Of a DNA stretch of 64,000 nt, positions 24,401 through 38,086 are shown piece by piece. The stretch's first letter is position 1. Each line of letters opens with the position of its first letter. The notes beneath the pieces are model-generated. The model did no database searches, had not been told where the DNA came from, and saw only the letters and a list, made by a program, of their open reading frames with translations. Source of the DNA: Zantedeschia hybrid cultivar (Eukaryota > Streptophyta > Magnoliopsida > Alismatales > Araceae); assembly GCA_030544215.1 (NCBI GenBank), contig JARZZO010000013.1:45775196-45839195 (forward strand), read 5' to 3'. Made by a program: the position numbers and the translations under genes.

Positions 24401-27400
24401 TTGGACTGTCCAAAAGCTTCAGATGAAATTTCACCTAAAACGCATATGAAATGCTAAGCTAATTCAGTGTTGGTCCTAGAAACCAAATGACAATCAGGCT
24501 ATAAAGTATTTGAGACAAGGCTAACATCATCACAAAAGTTGCTGCCAGTTCTTGAAATTCTTTTGCAAGTGGCATAAAAGGAGAAAAGCTCAGGATTAGT
24601 CTCTGATCAGTTGGCCCAAAACCTATCCCAATTGGCCATCATAATCCAAGTCAGACAGATCCCAGCCGATCCTGGTCTGATTGTGTTGCCTTCTTCAGTT
24701 CAAAGCACAGCCATCGAAAAGGTGAGTCACGATCATTAAGTCTGCCAAAGACTGAAATAGATTGGCCGTTCCGTGCTAAGCAAGGATCAGAAAGCTGAGT
24801 CAGCATCAGTTCAGTCTGCCAAAAAATGGAAATAGATTGGCTGATCTGTAACGGGTTTGAAACCTTGGCATAAACCACATTTCATTAAACACAGAAATAC
24901 AGAAAATCAGAAAGATAAATTCTCCTCAAACTACCCTAAGCTTTAGATAGAGGTTACATTAGGAGATGGTGTCTCTTTCATAAAATCAAGCAACCACAAT
25001 GATAATCTGTTTATCTTATTCTCCAAGAACCACAATGATTATCTGTTTATCTTTTTCTCCAAGAACCACAATGATAACCTGTTTATCTTTTTCTCTAACT
25101 GGATAGTACCACAAAATTCATTAACAAAAAGGAGAATTTGCAAGTATAACAAGAGAGCCCTCAAAAATCCCCAATGTCAAATATGCCAAATGGAACAAAG
25201 AACAATGATAAGCTGTTACCTAGAGTATTCAGAAACATGTAACTATTTGATACCTGGTCAGAGTGTCTTTCCCCCCTTTTTGGCTTACAATAATCTGCAC
25301 AACGCCTGCTCCGAATAATTAAAAAAAGCAAGGTAAACAATTAAGCTTATTAAACAGCTCAATTTCGCCCGTTAAGCCTTAACATGGACAACAAGGGCAT
25401 TAATTCTTGTCTACCCTAGCAGTAATTTTGAGACCCCCTTTCTATAGGAATACTGTATACACATTATAGTTTTTTATAACTACAATACAGTATTTACCTT
25501 TCAAGCAAAGCGTATGTTTCACTGTGACCTCGTGGCTTTTTACAGAAGCAATTCCTAGATGTTTTTCTGCCTTGTGATTAGTGGAATCTAAGATAGATTC
25601 GTAGATTTCCTTTTAAGCAACTTAGCATAAACATCATCAACTGCAATGATAATGTCAGAGCTATATTGATAATTGTGCATAGAGAAAGTTTCACGGTTTT
25701 CACGTTACATTTTGTTTCAGATTTTAGATGACATACTCTTCAGACCTGATTAGTTAAGCATCCAACTAACAGAGAGTGGGTCCTCTCTCACACACGCGCG
25801 CACGCACCCCAACAACAACAACAACAAAAAACAAACACACAAGAGTCATAGACAACCTGGCAAACAAGAGGCTTAGGAGCAAGGGTATGATAGTTATAGA
25901 CAATGCATACATAAATACAATTTGAGACCCTATAATTTATTGTCCATACATCCATGTCTCTGACCTGTTGACATGCATATGACATAGCTGTCTTGTAGAG
26001 TCACGTGTCCACCAAATGATAGGTTTGATGTTTGTGAGGTTGCCTGGATAACAGCCTGAAGCACCAACTAGACTTGTATCAACCTAGTGCAAGTTGAATG
26101 AGTTTGAAGTTTGAGTCAATAGTGAGCTCTGCTTCATCAAATAGGGTTGGGCCATATCGTCTCACTAAGGTTCTAGTTGGTACTTTCATATGAGACTCCT
26201 CTATCCTGATTTTCTTTAATCAGACGTCTCCTGATTTTCTTTGGTTTCCATAAAATTCTTGGAATATAAACAGTAGAGTGAAAAATCCAAATTCCTACTT
26301 TTACGAATTAATGATAATTCTAATTCCCGAGCGGCTCCTCATTTTCTAAAACCGTAAGAAGCATAGTATAACTTGCACAAGTCTTGGTTGACATCTTTTA
26401 ACACAATGTAACCTGCGCAAGTCACTCTGATTTTGTTGATATCTTTTACAACTTAACTCACGCATAAAGAGAACTCAGCATAACAGAATACTCAACATTT
26501 TAACATTTTCCTCATTTGGCTTCTTTGATGGTGCGGTATTTAAGTTTCTTTTGAGAACTGAAACATGTAAAGGCACCTTCAAAGGTATAATTGTGCTAGT
26601 ATCATCTCACATGAACAAATGTCATATATGGTTATAGTTCTCTTATGCAAAATACTTTGCACAGTCGTATTTGGAAACGTTCTTTTAGTTACCAAAATCT
26701 TCACTCATGTTTTTATCTTTTTTTTCATTGTCTCCCACAAAATAGTCATATTGCAAAACCGAAGACTTTGTCTAATGCTCTATCCGCCTGGGAGGTGGCT
26801 TGGGTTCTTCTTGGTAAGGCAGCTAAAGACAAGATCTTGGAACTCTTAGAAGGACTTGATGCACTGGAAGAAGCAGGTTTAATGGATGATGGAGATAGAA
26901 AGCAGAGAGAATTGCTCAAGGCAGATTACCAGGATCTACTATTAAATGAGGAGATTTATTGGAAACAGAGGCCAAGGGATAGGTGGATTAAAGAATGGGA
27001 CAAGAACACTGCTTGCTTTTAAAGGATTGCCTCTGGAGGGAGGTGCATGAACTTGATCACTTATCTCAAGGAGGAGAACCAGATGTTGAAACAAATTTTG
27101 TTTGCAGAAAAAAATCTCCAACATGCAGATACAATAAAAAAAGAGGGAGCAGAAATACCTTGATAAATCTGCAAAACCACCCTCCTTCAAGCACCAACAG
27201 CAGAACCAGGGAGCACCAGCAGCAGCCGCACGAACAGGAGGCCAGGGCGGGCCAGCCGGCCCTAATTCTTGTAAAGAAAGGAGAGAAAAAAGGGGGATAG
27301 AGATCAAGGAGGGAAAGGATAAAAATAAAAAGGAAAGGGGGATAAAGATAGAAAACCTACTGTAGCGCGGGTACTGTAACTACAGTACCGTGCTACAGTA

Positions 27401-27413
27401 ACCCCCCTCCATC

Positions 27414-27479
<66 letters not shown>

Positions 27480-30400
27480 TATCTCTCTCTCTCTCTCACC
27501 CGCATGGTAACCCCCTCCCCCCCCCCCCCAACCGGCCCCTAGGTGGCACCGGTGGGGGGATGCCACCGGCGGCCAGCGCTTCCCCCCTGGCCAGCCTCCA
27601 AAGCCCTATAAAAGGGAGGCCCATAGCTCCAAGAAACGACCCACCCGAGAAGCCCAGTTTTCCAAGGCTCAAAAAAAAAAAGGAAGAAGAAGGCTTATTG
27701 TTTTAAGGCTTGTATTTGTATCTTTGGGGAAGAATTTTAGAATAAAATTTTTTCTTTATGTTCTTCATATGATTTGATTAAATTAAAGTGGCTCTTCCAT
27801 AATGTTCGGTTGGCCAATAATTTGTTAATCAACCAATTAAACTAATTTGGTTCTTCCATAATATTTGGTTGACCATTAATTTGTTAATTAACCAAAGATT
27901 AAATTAAAGTGGTTCTTCCATAATGTTTGGTTGGCCAATAATTTGCTAATCAACTAATTGAACTAATTTGGTTCTTCCATAATGTTTGGTTGACCATTCA
28001 TTTGTTAATTAACCAAAGATTAAATTAAAGCGGTTCTTCCATGATGTTTGGTTGGCCAATAATTTGTTAACCAACCAATTAAATTAATTTGGTTCTTCCA
28101 TAATGTTTAGTTGGAAATTAATTTGTTAATTAACCAAGATTAATTTAATTTGGTTCTTCTATAATGTTTGGTTGGCCAATAATTTGTTAATTAACCAATT
28201 AAATTAATTTGGTTCTTTCATAATGTTTGGTTGGCCATTAATTTGTTAATTAACTAAGATTAAATTAATTTGGTTCTTCCATAATGTTTGGTTGGCCAAT
28301 AATTTGTTAATCAACCAATTAAGTTAATTTGTTAACCAAATAATTCTTAATTGGTTCTTACATAACATTTGGTCGACCATTTGTTAATTAATCAGTTGAA
28401 AATCAGAAAATAATTCTTAATTGGTTCTTCCATACCATTTGGTTGACTATTTGTTAAGTAATCAGTTAAAAAAAATAAAAAATAATTCTTAATTAGTTCT
28501 TCCATACCATTTGGTTGACCATTTGTTAATTAATCAGTTGAAAATTAGAAAATAATTCTTAATTGGTTCTTCCACATCATTTGGTTGATCATTTGTTAAT
28601 TAATCAGTTAAAAATCAGAAAATAATTCTTAATTGGTTCTTCCATACCATTTGGTTGACCATTTGTTAATTAATCAGTTAAAAAACAGAAAATAATTCTT
28701 AATTGGTCCTTCCATACCATTTGGTTGACCATTTGTTAATCAATCAGTTAAAAAAAATAGAAAATAATTCTTAATTGGTTCTTCCATACCATTTGGTTGA
28801 CCATTTGTTAATTAATCAGTTGAAAATCAGAAAATAATTCTTAATTGGTTCTTCCATACCATTTGGTTGACCATTTGTTAATTAATCAGTTAAAGAACAG
28901 AATAATTCTTAATTGGTCCTTTTATACCATTTGGTTGACCATTTGTCAATTAATCAGTTAAAAATCATAAAATAATTCTTAATTGGTCCTTCCATACCAT
29001 TTGGTTGACCATTTGTTAATTAATCAGTTAAAAAACAGAAAATAATTCTTAATTGGCCCTTCCATACCATTTGGTTGACCATTTGTTAATTAATCAGTTA
29101 AAAATCAGAAAATAATTTGTAATTGGCTCTTCAATACCATTCGGGTGAACATTTGTTAATTAATCAATTGAAAATCAAAAAATCAGTTAATTGGTTCTCC
29201 CATACAGTTTGGTTGGCCATAAGGAAAAATATAAAAATTTAGTTCATCCTCATCGATGGGATGACCAAAATTTCATTGGTTTATTTTTAATAAAATAACC
29301 ATAAGATCATATGGTTCTCTCTTATTGGTAAAGCGGTCATATAATCTAAGGATTATTTTATTAAAAATGAGCTACACTAAATAATGTTTTATAAGATTAA
29401 TAAAAAATTGGTTCATCCTCAGCGATGAGGTAACCAAAGTGTTTTAAAATAAAAGAAATAAAAAAATAAAAAATAAAATAAAAGAGGTTCATTCATACTT
29501 GTTGAATGACCTAAGTTTAGTGATTCTACCATATTGTTGGATTGCCTACTTGGTTAATGGTCCACTCCTATCGGTAGAGTGACCAAAGGTTATAATTATT
29601 GATTCATCCCTATCGATAGGATAACCAATGACTTTTATGGTTCGGTCCTACTGATTAGGCAGGCTACAAAGTCGTGGTTAACTTATTCATAGAAGAATCA
29701 ATAAGAATAATTCTTTGTTCACTTTATACCAATGGGGTAATCATCAACTGAATTGCTTATTTCCTACGGGTGGATTAATCCTTAAACTCCGGTTCATTTA
29801 TACTGGTTGAATGGCCTAAAAAAAAGAAATGGCAGCCCTCATGCCCCACTACTTAAGGACATCCCTCAAATAGATGCGTCTTTTCAAAAGAATTCAAAGA
29901 TCCTTTAAGTATCCTTTAAAAGATATCTCATGAATATTTTTAATAAAGGAACAAAAAAAAGTTACTTGTATGTTTGCATGCAACTTCGCTTGTTTCCCGT
30001 TTTCATTTTAAGCCTTATTGGATGGTTAATCAAGGGTTACCAATCATTGATTGGTGTAATTAATACTGACCGAAGTCAGTGGGGAGAGGTCAAGAACATA
30101 GATCCACAGTCGATCCAGAAGTAATTTAGATTTTGAGGTTTAATCTTGAAAGTCTACCTAAAAGAAAAGAGAACACGTTTTCAAAATTTAAAATTTCTTT
30201 TTTCAAATTAAGATTTCCATAAAGATTTTCAAATCCAAGAAAGATTTATTTTAAATAAAAAAAGATTAAATCAAAAAGGGAGTCTCACACCAGACTTACA
30301 CTCAAAAGGGGGATATCAAAGAGCACATCTAGAGCTTCTATTCTAGGTTGTTCACTGAGGAGGATACATGGAGACCTAGGATTGCAGATGACCTACAGCC

Positions 30401-33400
30401 TCATTTGAGGGAGGAGGATTACAAAGATCTTTTGGTACCCTTTTCTGAGGAAAAGGTTAAAGGAGCGGTGTTTGCTTTACCAGGTAATAAGGTAGCTAGA
30501 CTGGATGGCTTTCCTTTGTTATTCTTCCAACACTATTGGGAGGTCATTAAGGACCCATTACTCGGGATAGTGTAGGAATTTCAAGATGGTAAAATCCACC
30601 TCAGGTGCATAACAAGACTTTCTTAGTGCTTATACCTAAGAAGTAGGGGGCAGACAACTTAGCTGATTCTAGACCCTTTTTTTTTTCCTTAATGGTGTTT
30701 ATAAAATTATCACACCAAGATGTTGGCATTCAGATTAGAGAAGGTGATCTAGAGAGCGATCAGTTGTTACCAGAGTGGCTTCATCAAAGGCAAACAAATT
30801 CAGGAAAACTTCTTGGTAGCCAATAAATGTGTTCAAGCGATGAAAAAGTCAATCATAAGAAGGGGCTTTTGCTGAAACTTGACTTTGAGAAAGCTTATGA
30901 TAGAGTTAACTAAGATTGCCTTATGCAAGTACCTATTAAAATGGGGTTTGGAGGAAGATGGGTTCAATGGATCAAGACTTGCATCTCCACTGCCCCCTTT
31001 GCGGTCCTGTGTGAATGGAGAGCCTACATCCTTCTTTCACAGTGTTAGGGGGCTTATGTCTCCCCTTCTTTTTGTCTTGGTGGCTCACATCCTCAGTAGA
31101 ATGTAGGAGAGAGCAGAAGCAACAGGTTTTATTGTGGGCTTCCAGATTGGATCGCAGGACAGACAGATCTCCCATCTTTAATATGTTGGTGATGCTAGCA
31201 TCTTCCTGTCACATGATGAGAAGCAGGTGCTTTTGTCTCGATTCATGCTGGAATTGCTAGAGGAGGTTAGTGGGCTGAAGGTGAATTTTCACTAAGAGTC
31301 GGGTTACTGAATCAACATGGACAATAGAGCCATCCAAAGAGCTGCCACATCTTGGGCTGCAGGAGCTTCCCTCTTACCTATCTGGGCCTTCCTTTGACTC
31401 CAGAGAAGCTGTATAATAGGGATGCACAGAAGGTTGTTCAGAAATTTGATTCTAGACTGGCTGGATGGGAGAGGCGTCTACTTCATTATGGGGGAAGGTT
31501 GGTCCTCTACAAATCAGTCCTTGATAGTATGCCGATCTATTTTCTCTCCATTTTCAGAGTTTCTAAGACTATTATTGCACAACTTGAAGCCATCCGTTGC
31601 AAGTTCTTCTAGAAGGGCAACAAGGAAGGCAGTTGAAAGCGGGGATATGATGTTCATTGGGGATTTGGGGGTGAATAGGTAAGAGCAAGGAGAATGGGGC
31701 TTAGGGATTAACGACATCCCTGATTTTAACGTAGCGCTTCTTTTCAAGTGGCTGTGGAAACTTGGAACAGCAGACTCAGGATTGTGGTTGGGATTTATTC
31801 GCTCCAAGTGCTATTCTTGGACGAGGACTTGGGATTTGGTGCCAACTTCTATGTATCGAGTATGTCATATTTGGAGAGGCGTTCTTCAATGTGTGGACAT
31901 TGTGAAAGCAGGTACAACCATCACCCTTTGGAATGGAAGTACATGTCTCGTTTGGACTGATAAATGGTGTGGGCCAATTCCCCTTGCTGTTCAGTTCCCA
32001 CCTTGTTTGCTATTTCCCCCCAGCAGCAGGCTATTGTGGAACATGTTTTTGATGTTAGTTTAGTTGGAGGGAGTTGGACAGCATGCTTCAGACAAGCACT
32101 CATGAGAGAGGAGATTGTAGAGTTGGTTCTCTGGGTTTGGGAATGGGATCCCTCCCATTCATTTTCTGTCAGATCTGCTTATCATTTTGTTGCTGATGGC
32201 GGGCTTCACTTCCAATTTCATAGACAGACATGGTGTCTGAAGAACCCCTTTAAGGTCAAAATTCTAGTTTGAAGAATAGCTCTTGGCAGACTGTCCACTT
32301 GTGATAGATTGGCTCATTTTGGGCATGATTTTCCTACCACCTGCTGCTTGTGTGGGCAAGATGAGGAATCTCTGGGCCACTTATCATGGAATACAGAATC
32401 GGCCGATCCCGATCCGGATCGGCCGATTCGGATCGGGATCGGCAGGTCCCGATCCAGCCGATTCTGGCCAATCTTCGGGGACCCGATCCGACCCGGAATT
32501 CCTTGCCACTTATTCATCACTTGCTCTTTTGCCCTTGAGGTGTGGTAGCTGATCTTCCACAAGCTTACGTTTCAGAGTGCTTTGAAGACATTCAGTAATA
32601 GAGTTTCTTATCATTGGGGGCTGAGAAAATTGCCAAAGGAGGATTCCAAAATCTGGTGGATGATTCTCCATGCCACTAGGGGTGCAGAGTGGATCGGGTA
32701 CACCCGGATTTGCTTGGACCATATTCACATTTTTTGGATGTAAGTCCTTCCAAATACCCAGATTTCAAAATGTGGATCTCGTCGTGTACCCGCATAATCT
32801 TATACAAAACTTCGTCGGACCTCCATTTTCCATCCGCTGGACGAGCGCAACACAGGGGCCCGAACCTGGACGCTGCCACGGCGTTGCCGTTCCTGCAGAT
32901 CTACGCTGTCCCCACTCCACCACCGACCACCCCGTCGCCCTTCTACTGCCTCTCCCCCGTCCAAGACTCCCTCGCCGGACGGAGGGATGATTTTCTTCAA
33001 ACCTGCTGGTGTTCCTCTTCAACAGCAAACAAGCTCTGGCCAGCGGCAGACGAACTTCGTCCGGCAAGCTCACACTGGAGGGATGATTTTCTTGATCTAT
33101 GAATTGAATTAATGGTTCTAATTCCTCGGACTCTTCTGCTTCGAACAAGGTGCCAGTGGGCAAACCCCCTGTCCAGCAGCTCCAACATCCGAATTGGCGG
33201 CTTTCACAGACAAGAACTTAGTTGTGAGCTCCCTGTCCAATTCCTCTGTGTTGTTCAAAACATCTCCATCCGAGCATGAGCTTGCGCACGCTTCTCGGTC
33301 TCCATGAGCACCTGATCCGGCAGCCAAGTAGGCTTCCCAGGGAAATTTTACTGCACAGAGCCGTGTTTTGAGCTTTCCATCCAATTCCTCTGGGTCGACG

Positions 33401-36400
33401 TCCGGAACAACTCCATCAGAGTCCAAGTTCCTGCACCAGAAGAAGTCGTACAGGAAGCGCACCCACACAGTCCTTGATGCCATCCACCGTGCCTTGGCCG
33501 CCGCCGGCAGGGGATGAACGCTGTGGAACCGACCGGTCCTCTCCAGATGCTGCGCCCTGAAGTTGTGGAAGAGGTGCTGCAATTTACCCCCTCTTTGTGC
33601 ATAGCAGCGGGATGCCGGCGGTGAGGTGGTGGCGGCGCAGGCGCTGTGCCAATCTCCACACCACTGTTGCGGGACTTGGAGGGCCACTGCTGCCGTCGCT
33701 ACGGCGGCGCTGAGCACATGCAACGCTGCAACTGTGATGGCTGGCGCGATGGTGAGGAGGAGGACAAGAAGAGGCCCCGATGAGGAGAAGGTCTTGATGG
33801 CGGTGGGGGCTACCTACTTCGTAGGGCAGTAAACTGTGATTGCCAAAATCTGGGTGATCCACATCCGGATCCGAAAAACTTCCATCGGATCCGAATCTAG
33901 AGATCCATATTTGATAAACGGGTACTGAGATCCGGAGTTAAATTTAGCAATACGGATCCGGGTCTTATTCGAATCCGGGTTGGATCCAATCCACATCCGA
34001 CCGTTTTGCACCCCTACATGCCACGCTACGGTTCATTTGGGGTAAAAGAAATAGGAAATCTTTTAAGAGAGAAGCCCTAATACCGGATAGAATTGTATCT
34101 TGTGTTTCTCATTCTATGAGGAAGTGGGCAAGGATGTTTAGTAACTTGGATGCTTCCTCATCCAATTTTTTGGTTGCTTTGGGGGAATCATGAGACTTGC
34201 ACCACTTCGGTGCCTTTTGTAATGGGTGATTACAAGGGTTTTTGTTCTTTTCTCTTGTAAATTCTGTTCTTTTCATACATACAATGTGGTACCATCCATG
34301 TTTTCAAAAAAAAAAATTGTCTCCTGCAAAATAGACAAGACAGTCTACAACTATCCTGACAGGAATGAATCACAAGTACATCTTTTCATTTGTGTTATGA
34401 AAGCAAAAGATGTAGCTCATAAACCCCATAGGCCCAAGAAGATACAAAGACAAAAATAAGGCATAAAGAGAAACCTTCTTGCAGTCTAACCTTATGATAC
34501 AGTAAATAGCTCTTTTCTGTGTGTGTTGGGGGAGGGGAGGGGGAGTTGGGGTCGAGTCAGTGAGGTACGAGTTACAAGTGCAAGTTCAATAATCCAGAAA
34601 CAGTTGATGAGAAAAATACACACCGCTTTCTCAATTGCATGGAAGTATTGTATTCTACTTGCTAGAATTTTCTGCATATGGATCAGTGATGCCATGGCTG
34701 TCCCCTGAGTGGATACAGAGAAAATCAGCATCTCAATAGGAGTACTAAATAGCAACAAAACCAAACATTTCAGAATAAAAGTACCTCTACAACGTCAACA
34801 ACAATAAGACCACAAATGTTTGATATTGTTTTCTTTGCAGCTACATGCACCGCCACAGAACCTCCCATGCTGCAGATATTTGTACAAAGAAAAGCCAAGT
34901 ATCAATAAACATGTGAAAACAAAGAAACAAGAAATGAGATTAGCGCCCCCCCCCCAAAAAAAAAAAAAATTCAAATGCATTACAATTAGCCATCATGTTA
35001 TCCATTGGCTTTTGTGTCCTTTCTCCGATCAATGTGTAAATCTTCAAACATATACTCAAAGTAGCTCAAAGCTAAAAAAGAACAATTTTACACCAACAAA
35101 TCTTAGGTTCCTGTTACTTCTTCACTGCTTTCAAGGTTCCCCCATTACTTCTTCACTACTTTGAGAATTTCATAGGCAGCACCTTTTTTCAAAATAGATA
35201 GTGGACAACCAATTTTGCTCATATAAAAAGAGGCAGTACAACCAATGGGGAGAGGAGAGGTTCATATCCCCTGAACACCCAGAAACTCTAAAAACAGAAA
35301 ATTACAGACTTGAAATCACCCCATTCCATTTATCTATGAGAATAGGGAGAATGAATTTACACCATTATATAGGAGGGATAAAGCTCTGAGACAAGTACTA
35401 CCAATAAAAAAAAATACTTCCTTTGAAAACAGAATTATATATATCATAATTATCCGACACAGTTCACTGTGAAGACTTTGCACTGGTGAGAAATGGGTTC
35501 TATTGCTTCCTCTACCCAACTCTCAGCATAGTGGTACCAAAAGTGACCAAAAAATGTGCACGAATGGTAGACCAATAAGAAGAGAAAAACGATTTTGTGC
35601 AGCAATTTTCCCCTATAGCTCATTGTCTCATAAGCCATCAAAAAGTACTATTTACGAAGAACTCCCAGGTCTTGGCACTTGCAGACCAACAACAAAGATA
35701 ACACAGAAATCTACTGCATTTTCTTTATATTCTGAAATAAGCTTAATCAATGATTCCATATATGCAGGTGAACAGACTATAGAAATGCTATAAACTGAAA
35801 TGAAAATGATCCAATAGACTATATAACAATATTGAAATTGAAGCAGAAAGTATATGACCGGGATAATTACAAGCAAACATAAAACAAATAAAGCATGAGT
35901 GGATGATGCAGGCTGCTCAAAAGTCTAATCCCTAGAAGTTAGTTTCCTGAGTAAACCATTCAGAGAAAGAACTACAACCTTCCTCCAAGGACAGTTCAAT
36001 GTGCATGTGCATTTGTGATCACAACAAAAAAGAATTGATAAATGTTTGTATTTTAGTGTCCAAGCCCTACTTTTATACCTCACCTCTCTTGACTATTTCA
36101 TACATTGCCCTTCATCTGAGTTTGGCTGAAACAGTTTTCCTTTTTGGAAGTGGATAGTACCACAATTTCATTAAATGCAAAAGAAAGGGATATACAAGTA
36201 TAGGAAATATCCACTCCCAAAAAGTCCTTTTGTACACAAAAACACCAAGATGATGCGACACCAAAAGAGGCCCCCAAAGAAGACAAAAGGCCCATCAACC
36301 TCCCAGAAACAACAAAAAGGAGAAGTTGTGTGCATGCACATTGGCAATGAGCCTGGCCCAGTCCCAAAATCTATCACAAATATACATAGACACCCTATCA

Positions 36401-38025
36401 GAGGACCATGTCCTCCATCTGAAAATCCTTTCGTTCCCTTCAGACCAGCTGGCCGAAAGTGTGGCAAGGGGGATCAGCCACCACACTTTGCTGTCTCCTT
36501 TAAGGGACCACAGCCTGCTCCACCCTTTAATTAGAGTCTGCACCGAGCCTGCCACCCACTGATCACACTGTAACTTCTGAAACAAGTGTTCCCAAAACTC
36601 CAGGGAGAGAGGACAGGTAACACCACCTATCTTTCCAGAAACAACATCTGAGCATTTTCTAGGGACATGTGCTGGCCATCGTCACATCCTTGCAATGCAA
36701 GATCCCCTTCCATACAGGGGAGACGAACCCTCAAAGAGCTAGGAGTCACATCCCATCAAGGATGGCAGTACCGGTACCGGTATCGGTGGGTACCGGTACC
36801 GGCCCAGTACCAGTCTGGTACCGGCCGATACCCTTTAAATCAAGGGTACCGGTGCCGGTCAATACCGGTACGTACCAGTATCGGCTGGTACTGCCAACCA
36901 TGCATCCCATGGCCTGACTCTCCTATAGTATTTGTGTGGTGAGGAACTTAAATATATGAGGCACATTGTACATTTGTGACATGTCGCCCAAATTGTTTCC
37001 TAAAAGGTTAACAGTTGAGCCTATGTATGTTCCTATGCATTCAATATCACAAAAAGAAAAATGAGTTATATTTGACTCGTGGAAGCAAGTTCAAAACACT
37101 GCATCAAGAATAAACCAATCCTACACTGTATGAGGATTCACGAGCATAACCTTAAAAGCTGTATAACAATTGAATTAAACATGTTGGTTCTAATAGAAAC
37201 AAACCTGTGGCCAACAAGTACAATAGCAGGTGGAGAATCTCCATACATCGCCTTTAGAACAGCCAACACATCATTGCATAATGTCTGCAAATAATCCAAG
37301 CCTATTCCATTCTTTTCATGCAAACCAAGATTGTCCAAAAAACTTGAATAAAGCATTCACTTTACCTCAGTAACTTGTAATAGTTAAAAAGTATTTACCT
37401 CTATAGATAAGTCCAAATCATTGTTTGTGAATGACTTCCCATGTCCTCTGAGGTCCATGGCAACTACACGAGTTTTTTCCTTAATTTTGCTTGCTGACAA
37501 TGCAAAAGATAACCTAGCAATTACCAAAAGATAAATGCCGTCATGAAATGAGACATGAGATATAGCCTGTGGACTTCAGCAAAGAAAAAGTAGAATATAT
37601 AACTACTTTTATTTTTATTTTTCTTACAAATGAGGTAATTTACAAAATAATGATGTATTTAACATCCAAGACATAAACATAGAAACCCAAAAGCAAAAAG
37701 GGAAAAGACTTGCAGGCTGGTAGCACCTGGTAACTGTGGGTGCTGAGTAGCGCACCTCATATAGGTCTTCTAGCCCAGAACACGAACTTAAAGTGATGTC
37801 CTGTGTGTTCAATCCCCACAAGAGCCTTAATAGAAGAGGGGGCAGAGGGTAGGTCCGAGCACTTCCATGGGTTTCATTAATCCAGGGGGTAAGAGTTCCT
37901 TGCCATTTAAAAATGGACCCTAGGATACAATGATAACTGCAGCCTAACCCTAGAAAGATGAGAAGGTATATGGATTAGGAAATCTACAACCCTTCCTAAT
38001 CCTTTATTTCCTGAGTAGAATTACA

Positions 38026-38086
<61 letters not shown>

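Larger units (their letters stand above)
27096..30302. mobile_element. 3.2-kb repeat-rich insertion inside the LINE, possibly a solo LTR
   Basis: The LINE frame stops at LKQ (27095) and resumes in the same register at QKGDIKE (30303). The word CAAA is present on both sides (27092-27095, 30303-30306), so the DNA between is an insertion with about a 4-bp duplication. It contains a palindrome, a long CT run, a C run, a TATA box with a GC-rich leader, an AATAAA near 27742, a minisatellite (27781-29215) and a field of diverged short repeats up to 29830. The promoter plus poly(A) order resembles the U3-R-U5 of a long LTR, but canonical TG/CA ends and a second LTR were not found. It has no coding region I can support. 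Confidence 0.6.
26749..34315 (+). mobile_element. 5'-truncated LINE (L1-type) in PPME1 intron 7, broken by three later insertions
   Basis: Coding pieces in order: the pre-RT region at 26770-27095 (EEIYWKQRPRDRWIKEWDKN); the RT start at 30303-30575 (FTEEDTWRPR, PFSEEKVKGAVF); RT motif A near 30880 (LDFEKAYDRV); the end of RT at 31350-31612 (LGLPLTPEKLYNRDAQ); and zf-RVT pieces at 32140-32376, 32514-32668 and 34025-34190 (CCLCGQDEESLGHL, then CSFALEVWQ). A poly-A run ends at 34315. Flanking direct repeats ATTGTCTCCCACAAAATAG (from 26727) and ATTGTCTCCTGCAAAATAG (from 34316) are the target duplication. Removing the insertions leaves about 3.0 kb. Many stops and frame changes show it is inactive. 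It is antisense to PPME1. Confidence 0.92.

Noticed and set aside
37705..37900. Another SINE with GTTCAATCCC B box in PPME1 intron 4-3 region
   Set aside because: The candidate A box is too far from the B box (about 87 bp), and no A-run or target duplication was seen.
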